A stretch of DNA of 40,981 nucleotides, taken from assembly GCA_002102555.1 (NCBI GenBank), contig MCFL01000213.1:1-40981 (forward strand), read 5' to 3'. Positions 1-10,463 of this stretch are shown piece after piece. This DNA is from Catenaria anguillulae PL171. Its lineage: Eukaryota; Blastocladiomycota; Blastocladiomycetes; Blastocladiales; Catenariaceae. The notes under the pieces were generated by a model that saw nothing but the letters and a program-made list of their open reading frames with translations, made no database searches and was not told where the DNA came from. Numbering within the stretch: the stretch's first letter is position 1; each line of letters begins with the position of its first letter. Position numbers and translations under genes: made by a program.

Positions 1-1861
1 TGTACAGTGCAAGCGCCAAGGCGATGATATCGTCCGGAATCGGGTCGAGCCATGACGCAGTTGTTGGGCGCAATGGGAGGGGTTTGGTGATGGTCGTGAC
101 TTGTACATTGTCTGCGGACTCGTCGGGCAGCGAGAATCGGAAACCTGGCCCGTTCGTATTGGCAGGCATGGCCATGGGTGGTGATGACGGCGCAAACTTT
201 TCCACGGCCGCAGACGCCTGCTCAAGTTGCGCCTTGAGCACGGCCGACACCTGGGCCAACGTCTTGAGCAACGTGGCCTGTTCGAGTGCTGGCGGGACCG
301 ATGGATCCGGTCTCACCTCATTTCCGCCGCTTCCACTTCCACTACTTGCCGAACTGGTCCTGCTTGCAATCGACTCACTCGATACCCCCGCCCCGGCGGC
401 CGCCTCCCCCATTAGCTGATCATCCTTTGTCTGCTTGCCCGGAAGCACACGCCCAACCATGGCGCGCAATGCCGACCGACTCGGCGGCCGCGTGGGTGAA
501 GTCGATGGCGACTTTGATGTCGATGTTGATGACTTTGACCTGGATGACGATATTGAAGCCGGAGGTGGCGAGGCGGTTGTGTCGTCCACGCCACTCGACC
601 GGTTCGTGTCTCTTGCGGCCGATGCGGCAAGCAGATCTGTGATCATGTCCGAAAGTCCCGTGGCGTGGCTGATGGCATGTGTCAAGGTCTGCATGAGGGC
701 GCTTGGGGACGTTGGGACGTCAGCATTGGACGAGAGGGGGGATGCAGCGGATTTTGGCAACGGCAGCGTCGCTGGTGGCGATGAAATGGGTGGCGGACTC
801 GGCGATGAGGATGACGAAAGTGGCAACCCTAGCGACTTTTTGAGCGAAGCGAATGGGGTTTCATGCTTGGGCTTGATACTGGGCACGGTGGCCTCAGCCA
901 TGACGGGTCCTTTAGGGGAAGAGGCGGCCGACTTGGAAGTGAGCGCAGAAATAGTGGCCGAGTTGGCGCTGGTGTTGGGAAAAACGACCGACGGCTGTGA
1001 CGTGACACGAACGGCGACGGGCTGGTTACTGCCGGCCATGATGAGACCCGTGAACGCATTGGGTGGAAGCTTGGTAAACTCAACCGATTGCGGAACTAGG
1101 GAAGGTGTGGCAATGGTTGCAGCAGTCAGGAGAGGAGCTGTGGATACTGGTGAATGGCTGCTCGGTTGCTGAGCAGAAGCCGGGGCTTTATGCTGCTGTG
1201 ATATAGGACGAGGTATCGAGGTTGTAGCCGAAGTCGCGGAATCGGTGGTTGCGGGTGTCGAAGAACCGGGCCGCTCGGAAGTGGGCGACCTTGGCTGCGA
1301 AGCTGACGCAAGTGGAGCGGGCGGAGGGGGTGGAGTGGCAGTCGCGGGTGTTGTCGATGCGGCCGTGGTGGAACCTGGTGCAGCCGAAGCAGCTTCTTTG
1401 TTTGCGGCGTTGGCGGCCGCGATTTTGGCGAGAACGCGTTGGCGAATGGCTGAGTTTGCACCGCGCCCACCGCCGGACGCCTTGGGTTTCGGCGCAGGCG
1501 TTGCAGTTGATGATTGTGCATATTGTGCTGCATTTGCATCTGCATTTGCGTTGCTACTTGAAGTTGGAGACGTCGCAGAAGGCGATGAAGAGGCAGCCGC
1601 GGGAAGCCGTTCTTGTGCCGTAGACACACCTTGTGTTGCAGCTCCTGGTGATGCCTTCGTCGCGGCCACACCTGTAGCCGTGGGCACGGGTGCTGGTGCA
1701 GTTGGGGGTGCCGGTGGTTCCACTGAAGTTGCCGCGGAAGCAGCTTCATCCCTCACATGAGTAGAGGGAGCCCCAGAAGAAGCGGTCGCACTCGCGGGAT
1801 GGATTGGGTTGGGCCGACGAGCGGCCTTCTTGTGTGCCTGCGTGCGGCGTCGGGGCCCCAT
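1..1861 (-). CDS. Ala/Ser/Pro-rich hypothetical protein, C-terminus beyond the window
   Basis: An uninterrupted minus-strand frame runs from an ATG at 1859-1861 to the left edge (620 codons, no stop), so the gene is partial. A TGA lies just upstream in the same frame (MGPRRRTQ follows it closely), which fixes this ATG as the start unless there is an upstream exon. The product begins with a basic stretch (RRR, KKAARR) and then is almost wholly low complexity: Ala, Ser, Pro and Thr runs, a short Gly/Arg patch near residues 135-140, and a Ser/Lys-rich segment near residue 440. A modest heptad-like stretch around residues 535-560 (LLKTLAQVSAVLKAQLEQ) may form a helix. The basic start and disorder would suit a nuclear or scaffold protein, but that is inference. 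I recognise no domain. The plus-strand frames opposite it are broken by stops and are shadows. Confidence 0.7.
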   Translation of the reverse strand, partial: MGPRRRTQAHKKAARRPNPIHPASATASSGAPSTHVRDEAASAATSVEPPAPPTAPAPVPTATGVAATKASPGAATQGVSTAQERLPAAASSSPSATSPTSSSNANADANAAQYAQSSTATPAPKPKASGGGRGANSAIRQRVLAKIAAANAANKEAASAAPGSTTAASTTPATATPPPPPAPLASASQPRSPTSERPGSSTPATTDSATSATTSIPRPISQQHKAPASAQQPSSHSPVSTAPLLTAATIATPSLVPQSVEFTKLPPNAFTGLIMAGSNQPVAVRVTSQPSVVFPNTSANSATISALTSKSAASSPKGPVMAEATVPSIKPKHETPFASLKKSLGLPLSSSSSPSPPPISSPPATLPLPKSAASPLSSNADVPTSPSALMQTLTHAISHATGLSDMITDLLAASAARDTNRSSGVDDTTASPPPASISSSRSKSSTSTSKSPSTSPTRPPSRSALRAMVGRVLPGKQTKDDQLMGEAAAGAGVSSESIASRTSSASSGSGSGGNEVRPDPSVPPALEQATLLKTLAQVSAVLKAQLEQASAAVEKFAPSSPPMAMPANTNGPGFRFSLPDESADNVQVTTITKPLPLRPTTASWLDPIPDDIIALALALY

Positions 1862-2470
1862 TACGTGTCAACGGTTGGTCGCTCAAGCGTTGCGTCGATG
1901 CGTTGTGCCGATCCAAGTCAAGCAAATCTGAATTGTATTGCATAGTGAGTTGGCTGCGAGGTCTGCAATAGATCAGGCCATGCACGGAATGCATACGGTG
2001 AAATAAAAATGGCTTTCGGTAACGCTTGGGTCGAAGCGCGGCAGGATACGGCTTACGTAGGCCGGGCTCTGGAGATATTGTTCGAGAGGGAGGTGGCCTA
2101 TCCCTGGTTGTGGTCAAGTCGGAGTGGACACCCGGCAGGTCGGCAGTGGTGGGGCCGGAGGCAGTCACGTGCAAAACCAATGAGACGAATACCAATGGAT
2201 AGTAGAGGACTCGGGAATGCTATTGCTCGGTGTGGCGGTCAACTTGAGCTTAGTAGATCCATTCCGCAACATGGCGTTCGTGTTTCCGGTTCCGAAATAT
2301 TCAAGTCTTTTGGTTGGTCTGTCAATGTTTGTCGGCAAGAAAGGATCGACGTTCCGCCTCAAGTTTAATGCATTAAGTTGTTTTTTTCACTTAATTCAAG
2401 CGACTTGAGAATTACGCTTAGAAACTGAATTCACACATTTGAAACGACTCACTGTCACTGCTGTCACCCT
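1862..2470. other. divergent intergenic region
   Basis: About 600 bp between two divergently read genes, so it probably carries both promoters. An E-box-like CACGTG lies at 2166-2171. Short open frames here have no coding character. I see no RNA gene. Confidence 0.5.
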
Positions 2471-3157
2471 ATGCAACGGTTGCTCTCCTGCGCATCGCGC
2501 TTTTCTTTTTCTACAATGTCGCCCGGACTCAAATTGGCCGCCCGCCAAGCGTCGCACACCACAACCCCGCGCCCGCGCCTGGTCGTTTTGGACAAGCTCA
2601 CCAACCAGCCCGTCACAAACTACTACGACTCGGCCGCTCTGACTTGGCAAGACTGCAAGTCCATTGTCAAAAACTCGGAAATCCACCGCCTCAACCGCTC
2701 AGACGTGGAACTCGTTCGATACAAGGCTTGGGGTAGCCACATCAAGCAAACCTACGCTTCAATGGAAGATTTTATCCTCAAGACGGTCTTTGCGCCCCCA
2801 TCTCACCGCCCAAGTGCGCCGCCAAAGATTGTTCTGCGCGCAAACGACTTTCCTTACAATCTCCGCCCAGAACTCGAGCACTGGGTGCTCTGGGCCGATC
2901 GCAAATTGGGCGAGCATCAGATCAAGGCCGTTGTGAACGAATGGCTGCTCAAGGTAGAGGCGGAGGGAAAAGTCGACGCGGTGCACTACCCAGAGGACGA
3001 AGACAAGTTGCTTGCGTTGACTGCTGGTGAGCCCGTTGCACAAGAGTCGCCCGCGCCTGTGATCGAGCTACCGGAGTGGGTGTACTGGGTCAATCCGCCA
3101 GAGCGCCAGACCATCCCTGGGGTGTGGCATGCTCACATTCTCGTGAATCGAGAGTAG
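2471..3157 (+). CDS. Gig1-like protein (DUF3605 family)
   Basis: Single-exon gene for 228 aa. The central and C-terminal parts match the layout of the fungal DUF3605 family, whose named member is the N-acetylglucosamine-induced protein Gig1 of Candida: a Trp-containing opening (LTWQDCKSIV, residues ~57-66), then 'RYKAWGSHIKQTYASMEDFIL' split around residues 83-103, a 'NDFPYNL' motif near 124, 'EHWVLWADRKL' near 135, and a closing 'WVYWVNPPERQTIPGVWHAHIL' region near 204-225. The molecular activity of this family is not known. The first ~28 residues are rich in Arg/Ser with no acid, so a mitochondrial leader is possible; a second Met at residue 16 would give a shorter form. It shares an upstream region with the divergent gene on its left. 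Family assignment is from remembered motif pattern, not a search. Confidence 0.75.
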   Translation: MQRLLSCASRFSFSTMSPGLKLAARQASHTTTPRPRLVVLDKLTNQPVTNYYDSAALTWQDCKSIVKNSEIHRLNRSDVELVRYKAWGSHIKQTYASMEDFILKTVFAPPSHRPSAPPKIVLRANDFPYNLRPELEHWVLWADRKLGEHQIKAVVNEWLLKVEAEGKVDAVHYPEDEDKLLALTAGEPVAQESPAPVIELPEWVYWVNPPERQTIPGVWHAHILVNRE

Positions 3158-3328
3158 GTGTACAGGAGGAGCAAACAATCATCTGCTCCGCCATCCTCTC
3201 CCCGCCCAGCTGTTGTATATTTACTTGCTCGATACTGATTCCTCACTGTCGTGACTCTCCAAATGAAAATCTTGCAAAATAGTTCATTATCATGTCCAGC
3301 ACCAGATCAATTGTGCATTTGCCAAATC

Positions 3329-3352
3329 ACTTTTGGTGCGACTTTTGGTGCG
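3329..3352. repeat. 12-bp perfect tandem duplication
   Basis: ACTTTTGGTGCG occurs twice head to tail at 3329-3340 and 3341-3352, about 130 bp upstream of the chosen start codon at 3478. It may be a duplicated protein-binding site or a replication slip. Confidence 0.7.
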
Positions 3353-3393
3353 ACGCGACCAGCTTGTCAGGAGAAAAGTTGAATAATGCATGC

Positions 3394-3431
3394 TGTCGCA
3401 AATTGTATTCACTGTCTTGCAATTTGCGACA
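3394..3431 (+). promoter_or_regulatory. perfect 12-bp hairpin upstream of the start at 3478
   Basis: TGTCGCAAATTG (3394-3405) is exactly complementary to CAATTTGCGACA (3420-3431), with a 14-nt loop. It sits 46 bp upstream of the ATG at 3478 and so is probably in the promoter or 5' untranslated leader. No terminator-like T-run follows, and fungi lack that mechanism, so a palindromic factor site or an RNA structure in the leader are the likelier readings. Confidence 0.55.
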
Positions 3432-3477
3432 ATTTCAATGTTATCCACAACAAGGAAACCTTTACAAACCCCCAGCA

Positions 3478-6400
3478 ATGGACCCTCCCACCATCGTCAC
3501 GGCACTCTGGCTCGCCGCACCCGGCCGGAGCGCGCCGCAAGCGGCATCGTCCATTTCATCTTCCACCGACGTTTATCATCGGTCGCGACCACCGCAATTG
3601 TTACGCAAGAGCAAGAAACGAGCACAAGACCAAGTCGGTGGCAGAGCTCATGATGCACGCAACAAGCGGTCACGACCGCTCACCGATCCCCTGGACCTTG
3701 CAAGAGAAAGTGCAAGTCCTGGTCCTGGGAGCACCAGTAAGGATCTGGCAAGTCTTTACCAGGTCTCGGCAACGTTGCTTGGCCGTGCGCTTGACTTGGG
3801 CGATTGGTCAGTGCTGGATAAATCAATGGGATCATTGGAAGCCATGGCGGTGGTGCATGTGCAAGGCGACGAATCGGCCGAGTTGGTGGAACCGCCACAA
3901 GAGTTGTTGGAAGCGTGGCACATGCTTTGGGAGCAGTCGCAGCGGTATTGGGTTCGTTCCGATGGTACTTGCTTCATGAGACGGACATCCGTTGCTCACG
4001 ATGATTCCAAGTTTGGGCGATATGTGCATATGCATTAGGTAGAAACAATACTCACGCTGTTTGATCTTGCCATTCTCTTTGGCGACCCGTTCATGTCGGC
4101 CGGGGAGCAAAGCGCTTCCCTCGCAACCGTGCGCTCGTCCGCGCTTGCTTCTACATCTCGAAAAGCCGTTGCCCTTGTCTGTGCGGTCGCCGGCTCACAC
4201 GCCAACTCAACTCAGGCGGAAATGCTCTGGCATAATTGTCCAAAATGGATCGCATCCATTTCTAAAGCACCAAAGTTTGCCTCCCGGCTTCTTCATTTGT
4301 ACATATCAAACCATCTTTTGCACCTTGCCACTTCTCCCGCTCCAACGTCCGAGCTGCTCAACTCCCCCGCACACCTCTCTGCCCTGCTTCGTTGCCCTCC
4401 CAAATGGCACCGACGGCTCGCTTCCGCTCCCGCGAATCCGCTCCTCTCCCAGCTCGCCTCGGACGCACTGGTAGGTGCTGCAAAGCTGCTCGGGCCTGCA
4501 GCTTCACCTTCTGCTACCACGCTCGTCACATGGCTCTCACGCACGGGCGTCAACCCAAGTGCACTCATTCACATCCTTTCTGTCCTCCACACTTTATCCG
4601 CGGCCAGCCCGCAATGCAAGGCCGCTCTCGAGTCGACCATCTCGGCCATTCTCACACAGGCCGTCCACACGCCCAACCTAGTCCATTTCACCTTTGGCCT
4701 GCTGCTCGTCCGCACCCTCCTCGCACGCACGCCCAAATCCTACGAACAGTGGCTCGCCTCGGTCGTCTGGTCCAACACGCTGTCGCTCTTCCCAACGGCC
4801 CCAGCCTTGCCTCCACTCTCGTCGTCTTGGTTCCACCTGCTGGCCGATCTCATCCCGCACGACGACCCAACCTACCTAGCCGCACACATGCGCGCCAGTT
4901 CGGCGCCGCCTCCACCAACCCATGTGTTTGGCGGGTCCATGGCCGCACAAGCCACGTGCCCGTGGCGGCCCGCCGCTCACGCATACCACAAGCGCTTGGT
5001 TGAGCGCGTGGGCGAGTTTGGCGGCGAGGATGCGAGCAAAGACGCTGTTTGGGTGCTACAGCAAGTGCTTGGTCCCGCTCCCGCTCCCGCTGCGGGAGCT
5101 GCGGCTGCGGGCAAAGGCGGAAAGGCAGCGAACGCAGCAGGAAAAGCGAAAAAGGGCGGCGCCGCCGGTGGAGGTGCCGGATTGGCACGTACGTCGAGCA
5201 CGGGTGCGTTCCGACCAATTCCGGACACGCTCTTTTCGTGGTGCTTGGTCAAGCGCAAGTGGGTCGAGCAGCGGCTGTTGCCTGCATTCTGGGGTATTTA
5301 TTCCGGGTCGACGCCAGGTGTAGAAATTGCCGGTGCGAGTCCTGGGACGATTCGCAGGGCGATTGGCTACATCATGGAGGCATTGATCAAAAACCGCAAA
5401 ATGACAAGGGCCATGATTGAAGAGTGGCATGAGGTGCGGGATGATCCGACGGCAGCGACTGCAGCCGGTATGGGACCGAAGGAGGGTGGTGCGGCAAAGG
5501 GAATTGGGCAAGAGGAAGGAGGACCGGGAGCGACGCAGGGTGTGATTGGGACGCAGATGCCGTCAGTTGAGGATGCAAGAATGACGCTTATTGTCCGCCT
5601 AGGCGTCGACGCAAAGTGTGAGCTGCGCACATTTGGTGCGAGCCTGATGACTTGTGTCTCACAGATTGACTCTATCCCGCAAGCTGTTCGGCTTCAACAC
5701 CTCATGGCATTCACACTCAACTCGCCCTCTTCAGCTCTCGCCCCAACCCACAATCCAGACCTTGCTGCGGTGGCCGCCCTCGCTCGCACACTTGCCAGCC
5801 TGCTCTCGGACCAATCGCAACACTGGCCAGGCTCGTCCACGTTTGCGCACATTGACGCGCCGCTTTGCGCACCTTGGACTTCGCTTGCGCCGCCCGGCTC
5901 CATGCTTCTCCTCAACCCGCTTGACATGCTCCTTCTGCCATGGCTCACGCAACCTTACGATCCAATGCAAGACCACTTTATCGCCGCGCTGTTTCTTGCG
6001 TGCGTAGAGCGCACGCTGGCCGGCGGCACAATGCCCATGTACTCCATGTTTGCCGCATCGCACCACGCGGCGTGGCCGTGGCAATGGAGCGTCGAGGCGC
6101 TCCACAAGTTGCGGTTTGTGTCGGCACGATACTCGCAGGAGATTTGGATGCAGAGCGTGGCAAGCATTCTGAGTCATGAAGATGCGGGTTTGATTGAGAC
6201 ACCTGTGCATTGGGTTGCGGCATGGATGGCCGAGGAACGGCCAGTGCCCCAACCGTGTGCGAGAAAGAGCACAGTTCCGGTATGTGGGTCGGTTGTGGAT
6301 ATGGTGCTGGTTGCATGCGAAGTTGGGCTCCATGTCGCCGTGGTCCGTGAGCTTATTAAATGGTTGGTGGACGGAGTTGAGCGAGACGATTTGCGCATAA

Positions 6401-6519
6401 AGGTCAAGCGGTGGAAGCGGGAATTGAAAGAGCCCAGAGTGCATCGGTTGGGTTCGATGGGATGCGACATGGTTCAGGCGGCTGAAGTCGAGTTGGATCG
6501 CCTGCTCGTGTGTGCGTGA
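3478..6519 (+). CDS. large protein of unknown function, two exons (join 3478-3951, 4039-6519)
   Basis: Two open stretches in the same frame are separated by one TAG at 4036-4038. A GT-AG intron at 3952-4038 (87 bp, donor GTTCGT, acceptor ATTAG) removes that stop and keeps phase 0, joining '...EQSQRYW' to 'VETILTLFDLAILFGDPF'; the sequence just 5' of the internal ATG at 4093 is clearly coding, which supports the join. The product is about 984 aa. The first ~90 residues are polar and basic (possible nuclear signal near KSKKR); the rest is rich in Leu/Ala amphipathic helices suggesting an alpha-solenoid, interrupted near residues 505-550 by an Ala/Gly/Lys linker (GKGGKAANAAGKAKKGG) and near 640-680 by a Gly-rich one. 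Conserved-looking islands are 'FSWCLVKRKWVEQRLLPAFW' and 'IRRAIGYIMEALIKN'. I considered Mediator, Rrn11 and FANCA-like proteins and could not support any. An in-frame start at 3292 would add 62 aa. Confidence 0.65.
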
Positions 6520-6808
6520 ACAGTCCAGAGACGAAATGACCATGTTGACCTCAGCCTGGCGAATGTGGTGACGGTCATGCAAATGTGAAGGTGGTTTATT
6601 GACACAAACACGAGGGTGCGACATACAAACAAAATAGAGACACAAATCGGCAACATACAGGAGGAAATGAAGGGAATGGTTACGAAGACGAAAGAAAAAC
6701 AAAATGAGAGCAAGTTAAATGAGTGGAGGCGCGCAAAAACTTTGACCCATTCGTGCAAACATTCAACAGTGTATACAATACGAATCTAGATGGGGGGGGG
6801 GGCAAAGC
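6520..6808. other. convergent 3' intergenic region with G11 tract
   Basis: Both flanking genes end here. The only notable element is a run of eleven G at 6792-6802, just past the minus-strand stop codon. No gene is supported. Confidence 0.5.
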
Positions 6809-8629
6809 TCAAAAATGCCGGCGCTGGGGCGGGGGACCCGACGGCCTGCGGCTCGCCAATGCCGGATCCGCCCTTTCTGCCTCCTCCAAACCCCATGCGC
6901 CGTACTGGATCGGCCGAGATTGCATTGGCGGAGTCGTAGTTGCGGATGGCATGAGCGGCTGCGGCGCAAGTGCCTGGGGCGACGTGTCAAAGTGCGGGCG
7001 GGTCGAAGTGGGGTAGTGTTGGGTCGAGTATGAGTGGGTTGGGGCCGGGGGAGCTGCGTTGTGGTGGTACGAAACAGGCGACGTTGGGTACTTCGTAACA
7101 TTGCTTGGGTACGACGCATGTGATACAGCGTTGGGTGGAGAGTAGGATGGGTGGGGACCGGTGCTGGAGACGGGTTTCATGGGATAAGCTAGAGCAGGAC
7201 ACGAGTGAGCACGTCAGAACCCACAGACAAGCATGGAGAGGGGAGAACGGTGGAACGCACTTTGCGATGGAGGAGCCAAGTGTGACGAGTTGGCTCCACC
7301 ATACGTGGAGGTGCCGTTGCCAGTTGTGGATCCGTTCGACGAGCCCGACTTGCGTCGCACAATGTCGACAATGAGATACTGTTGACAATATCGCGCGGCG
7401 AAATGAGTTTCGAACATCACAGCGTCGTTCAAACTTGGGCGAAAAAAAAGCCCGCGTACCCATTGCACCATCGCCGCAAGAATGTACAACCGCGCCATAA
7501 TCGCTGCGCTCATATCGCCCATCACTCCGCCGGATACGAAATACACGCCAACGCCGGCAAACGACAAGACAAACATGGCGCACACGGCCAGCAAGACCCG
7601 CAACACGTTCGCGCGGTACTCTGGACTCACCTTGCGCTTGGCTTTCCGCTGCATCGATACCCCACTGGTAGCGCCCGTTGTATTTGTGTCCATGGTGCCC
7701 AGCGCCGAGTTTGAATCGAGCGCCGCACGAATCTTGAGCACAATGCGGAAAATCATGATGGTCAAGATGAGGTCGACAATGATGTTGAATCCGAGCGCAG
7801 AGACGATGGTGAGCTTGCGGGCCGGGTTCAAGGCGATTTCTTTTGTCAAGTCTATACCGATGAAGGTGGAGACGAGAATACCGACGCTCACGACGAGCAC
7901 AAGGTAGTTGATGGCCAGGCATGTGATACGCACACGTTGCGTGTACCAGCGGGCATAAGTGGTGTTGCCAAAGACTGATTTTTAATGGTTTAGAGTAAGT
8001 ACAGCCACTACAGTATGGCCAATCCTATCCGCAACAACGAAAATTCATTACGAACCTCGGAACCGTTCCAAACTCAGCCCAGAAATAAGCGACGCTGTGA
8101 AGACAGGCGTGATGGTGCGAATGATTTCGAACGCATTGGGAGCCGTGTGCAATCCGACAATCATAAAGTAAGAAATGTCGTTGACCGAGAACCAAATGGC
8201 TCCAAAGACGACGCCCCAATGGAACCATGTCTGCGACCGGAGCGCACTGCGCAGGGACGTGACGAGAATCAGCGACGAAAGCGTCAGATTGATGCCCATG
8301 ACTACCATCAGGTTGCTTTGGCCGTATTCAGCGAGCGCTTCATCCGCCCATGACTTGGCAGACGTGGGTGCAGGTGTGGATGATGCGCGAGGCGATGGCG
8401 CGGCCGAGGCAGTAGGCGAGGGCGAGACGCCGGGGCGGATGGACGGCGTGGGTTGCTGTGGGAGAGCAGATGCTGACACGACTGACACAGTGCTGCACAA
8501 GACGACGACAGCGGCGACGAGTGCGACGAGAGCGGAGAGGGCTCGTGCCCAGGTCGAACGACGGGACGCAAGGACCGGCCTTGCCATTCTTACTACTGCT
8601 GGAGGTGGTGGAATGAATGGGAGATGCAT
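6809..8629 (-). CDS. putative seven-helix receptor-like membrane protein, three exons
   Basis: Model: complement of join(6809-7188, 7261-7974, 8056-8629), 555 aa. Introns of 72 bp (7189-7260, donor GTGCGT, acceptor CTCTAG) and 81 bp (7975-8055, donor GTTCGT, acceptor ATCAG) keep the frame. Residues ~15-53 (from an internal Met) look like a signal peptide; a Pro/Ser-rich outer segment (~54-95) follows. Seven hydrophobic segments are visible near 107-126, 136-159, 166-187, 210-233, 246-272, 315-339 and 348-365. A charged 'LERFR' ends the third, in the place where many GPCRs carry DRY. The fifth-sixth loop is long and basic (MQRKAKRKV), and the last exon encodes a Pro/Tyr/His-rich cytoplasmic tail (~430-555). 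The topology, signal peptide plus 7 helices plus disordered tail, suggests a G-protein-coupled receptor or other sensor; I cannot name a family. A start at Met15 is equally possible. Confidence 0.75.
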
Positions 8630-10190
8630 GGTGCTCTACTCTAGAGCGACTGGACAGTGTGGTTCACAAGGATGAATGAAGATGACGATAAGTGATGAAA
8701 CGGAAAATGAAGCGGCCGCGAGACACTTTTGTTTAAATCACCAAGACGACAAAGTAAAGGGAGACGTACAGCCAAATCGAATTCTGCGAATTCTGTGGAC
8801 TCGCACACTTACACCTGCGAGCCAGTCAAGCACTTTTGAGATGAATGTGACGAAAAGAACGTGGCGCCTTGAATTGCTGGCCGTCCGAACGGCGATGCAT
8901 GAAGAATGAAGGAGGTTGCAGGGAGAAACGGCTGCTTGGCGGGGAAAGTGCACGCTGCACGAATTGGAATTGGAGCTAAATGGACCAACGCGAACCGAGT
9001 CGGCTTGGTTGATGACAAAATAGTGATATTCTGAACCCACCCTTATCGATGATTAGGAACACAGGCATCCCACAATGGAGTGAAAAAATAGAGTACCCGA
9101 TGGGGCTGCTGGCAGCCGCTGGCCGGCAAAAAACAGTCGCCTGTGCGCCTGAATGAACTTCTCAGCAACGTCAACGACTCACGGCCGTGGATACAAGTGG
9201 ACAACAACGTACAAGAGGGAGCCGGTCGGTCAGAACGGCAAGTCAACTGGAACTGATTCTCAATAATGTGTTCGGTGTCAAGTTGGCGACATCTAGGGAA
9301 CTGTCGATGCATTTAACAGCATATAATTATGAGGAGACAGAGAGGAAGCCAGCTGCCGAGAGTGTGTGCGTTGGTGCAGGTGGCAACGGCTCCTGGTGAG
9401 CCTTTCTGAAGCTGATGGACACAACAAACGCAGATTTGAAATTGCTCGCGTGCTCCAGTCACCCGAATCATCCGAATCAGTCTCAGCTCTTGACCCCCTG
9501 CATCAGCTGCATCCGGCCGTATTGCCATGTATTGAAACTTGATTAAAACTACTTGACATGGCTGGCTCGCCTGGCCTTTCCGCCGATCGGCCACCATCAC
9601 ACACACACATGACACTCATTCCCAGGGTCAACTGCTGGGCGACCCACTCGTCCAGCCCAGGCGAAAGGTGGCTGCTCTTAGCCCCATTCCTGATTTCTGA
9701 TTGCCAAGCTCGAAGAACAAGACATGCGTTACGATGTGCTGTGCAGCTGACAGCCGTCAACCAATACACAATTTACCTATCACACACCTCAAACCAGAGG
9801 GGATCATGTCTTTGCAATGCATGCATCCTTACAAGTACTTCAAAATGACAACTGCATCACTCGGCATGCAATGGCGGTGTTGTTTGTTACGTTGAGGCTT
9901 GGAAGGAGCCAAGCCTCCCAATCAAGCGTGTCATTGTTTGTTCGGTTGCAGCCACGCGTTTTCGAGAACAGATTTCCATATCTCGCGGTGATGCATGGCC
10001 AATTGTGGCCTTGCCAGCGATCTCGATTGGTTGCTGGAACGTGAGCGCAAGCAGAGCGCACACGTCTTTGGCCAGAGTCCAAGGACATTCATGTCATGCA
10101 GACTAATGAACCTTTCTCCTTCAACGTGATGGACAGCTCTGTACAATGCTCAAGGATATAAATACAAGCAAGAAACGGCATAAAATAACA
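8630..10190. other. 1.5-kb region without a recognised gene
   Basis: Contains the 5' flank of the membrane-protein gene at its left end and the former 5' flank of the tRNA-Cys gene at its right end. Short open frames on both strands have mixed, non-coding-like composition and no motif. No tRNA, rRNA or repeat was recognised; an unrecognised non-coding RNA or solo remnant cannot be excluded. Confidence 0.45.
10157..10162 (+). promoter_or_regulatory. TATA motif at -40 of the interrupted tRNA-Cys
   Basis: TATAAA begins 40 bp before the tRNA first base at 10197. The same motif, followed by a similar A-rich stretch (ACAAGCA), starts exactly 40 bp before the intact tRNA-Cys at 34025. Upstream TATA elements help place TFIIIB on tRNA genes in some fungi, so a pol III role is plausible. 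The LINE now separates it from the full tRNA. Confidence 0.55.
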
Positions 10191-10208
10191 AATTTTGGGG
10201 TTATAGCT
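10191..10208 (+). repeat. left target-site duplication of the LINE
   Basis: AATTTTGGGGTTATAGCT, identical to 18432-18449. The neighbouring bases differ on both sides (A versus T before it, T versus C after it), so the duplication is exactly 18 bp. It covers 6 bp of tRNA 5' flank and the first 12 nt of the tRNA. Confidence 0.85.
10197..10208 (+). pseudogene. 5' stub of tRNA-Cys left by the LINE insertion
   Basis: The first 12 nt of the tRNA-Cys (acceptor strand GGGGTTA plus TAGCT, the first half of box A) followed directly by the 3' end of the LINE. It cannot form a tRNA. It marks the original position of the gene, with its upstream TATA still attached. Confidence 0.8.
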
Positions 10209-10463
10209 TATCGGTATTGTATTGAAATTGAAGAATTCAGACTCACGTGCGAGAAAAAATTACAACAACAAATCAGGACCAAACACTGTATGCACCCAAC
10301 GCCAATACGGAGGTTCAGATCGAGCCAAAAGTGGTGTGCTGACCAATCGCGCGGAAGGCATGTTGTTGGGCATTGCAAGGAAAGGCACCAACCCAATACA
10401 CCAGAGTGCACGCGACCTTGGAATCACGCGGCCGCGTGCCTTGAGCGCAGTGTCAGCTGACGA

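Larger units (their letters stand above)
3158..3477. other. intergenic region and 5' leader
   Basis: About 320 bp between two plus-strand genes. It holds a 12-bp tandem duplication and a perfect hairpin (listed separately). An open frame continues upstream of 3478 to an ATG at 3292, but its residues (many Cys, Asn, Leu in odd mix) do not look coding. Confidence 0.5.

Noticed and set aside
435-1760. Plus-strand frames opposite the left-edge gene
   Set aside because: They are separated by stops, whereas one minus-strand frame is open through all of it with a bounded start.
1746-2195. 149-codon minus-strand frame
   Set aside because: Overlaps the start of the left-edge gene in another frame and has no coding look.
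4093-6519. Separate gene starting at the ATG at 4093
   Set aside because: Coding sequence extends upstream of this ATG to a splice acceptor, so it is part of the gene starting at 3478.
5731-6702. 323-codon minus-strand frame opposite the large unknown gene
   Set aside because: No motif, Cys/His/Arg-rich mix typical of antisense frames; the plus-strand frame is far longer and more protein-like.
10314-10326. 13-bp match (GGTTCAGATCGAG) between the LINE 3' region and 32691-32703
   Set aside because: A single match this short is expected by chance in 41 kb and the flanks do not match; not evidence for a SINE.
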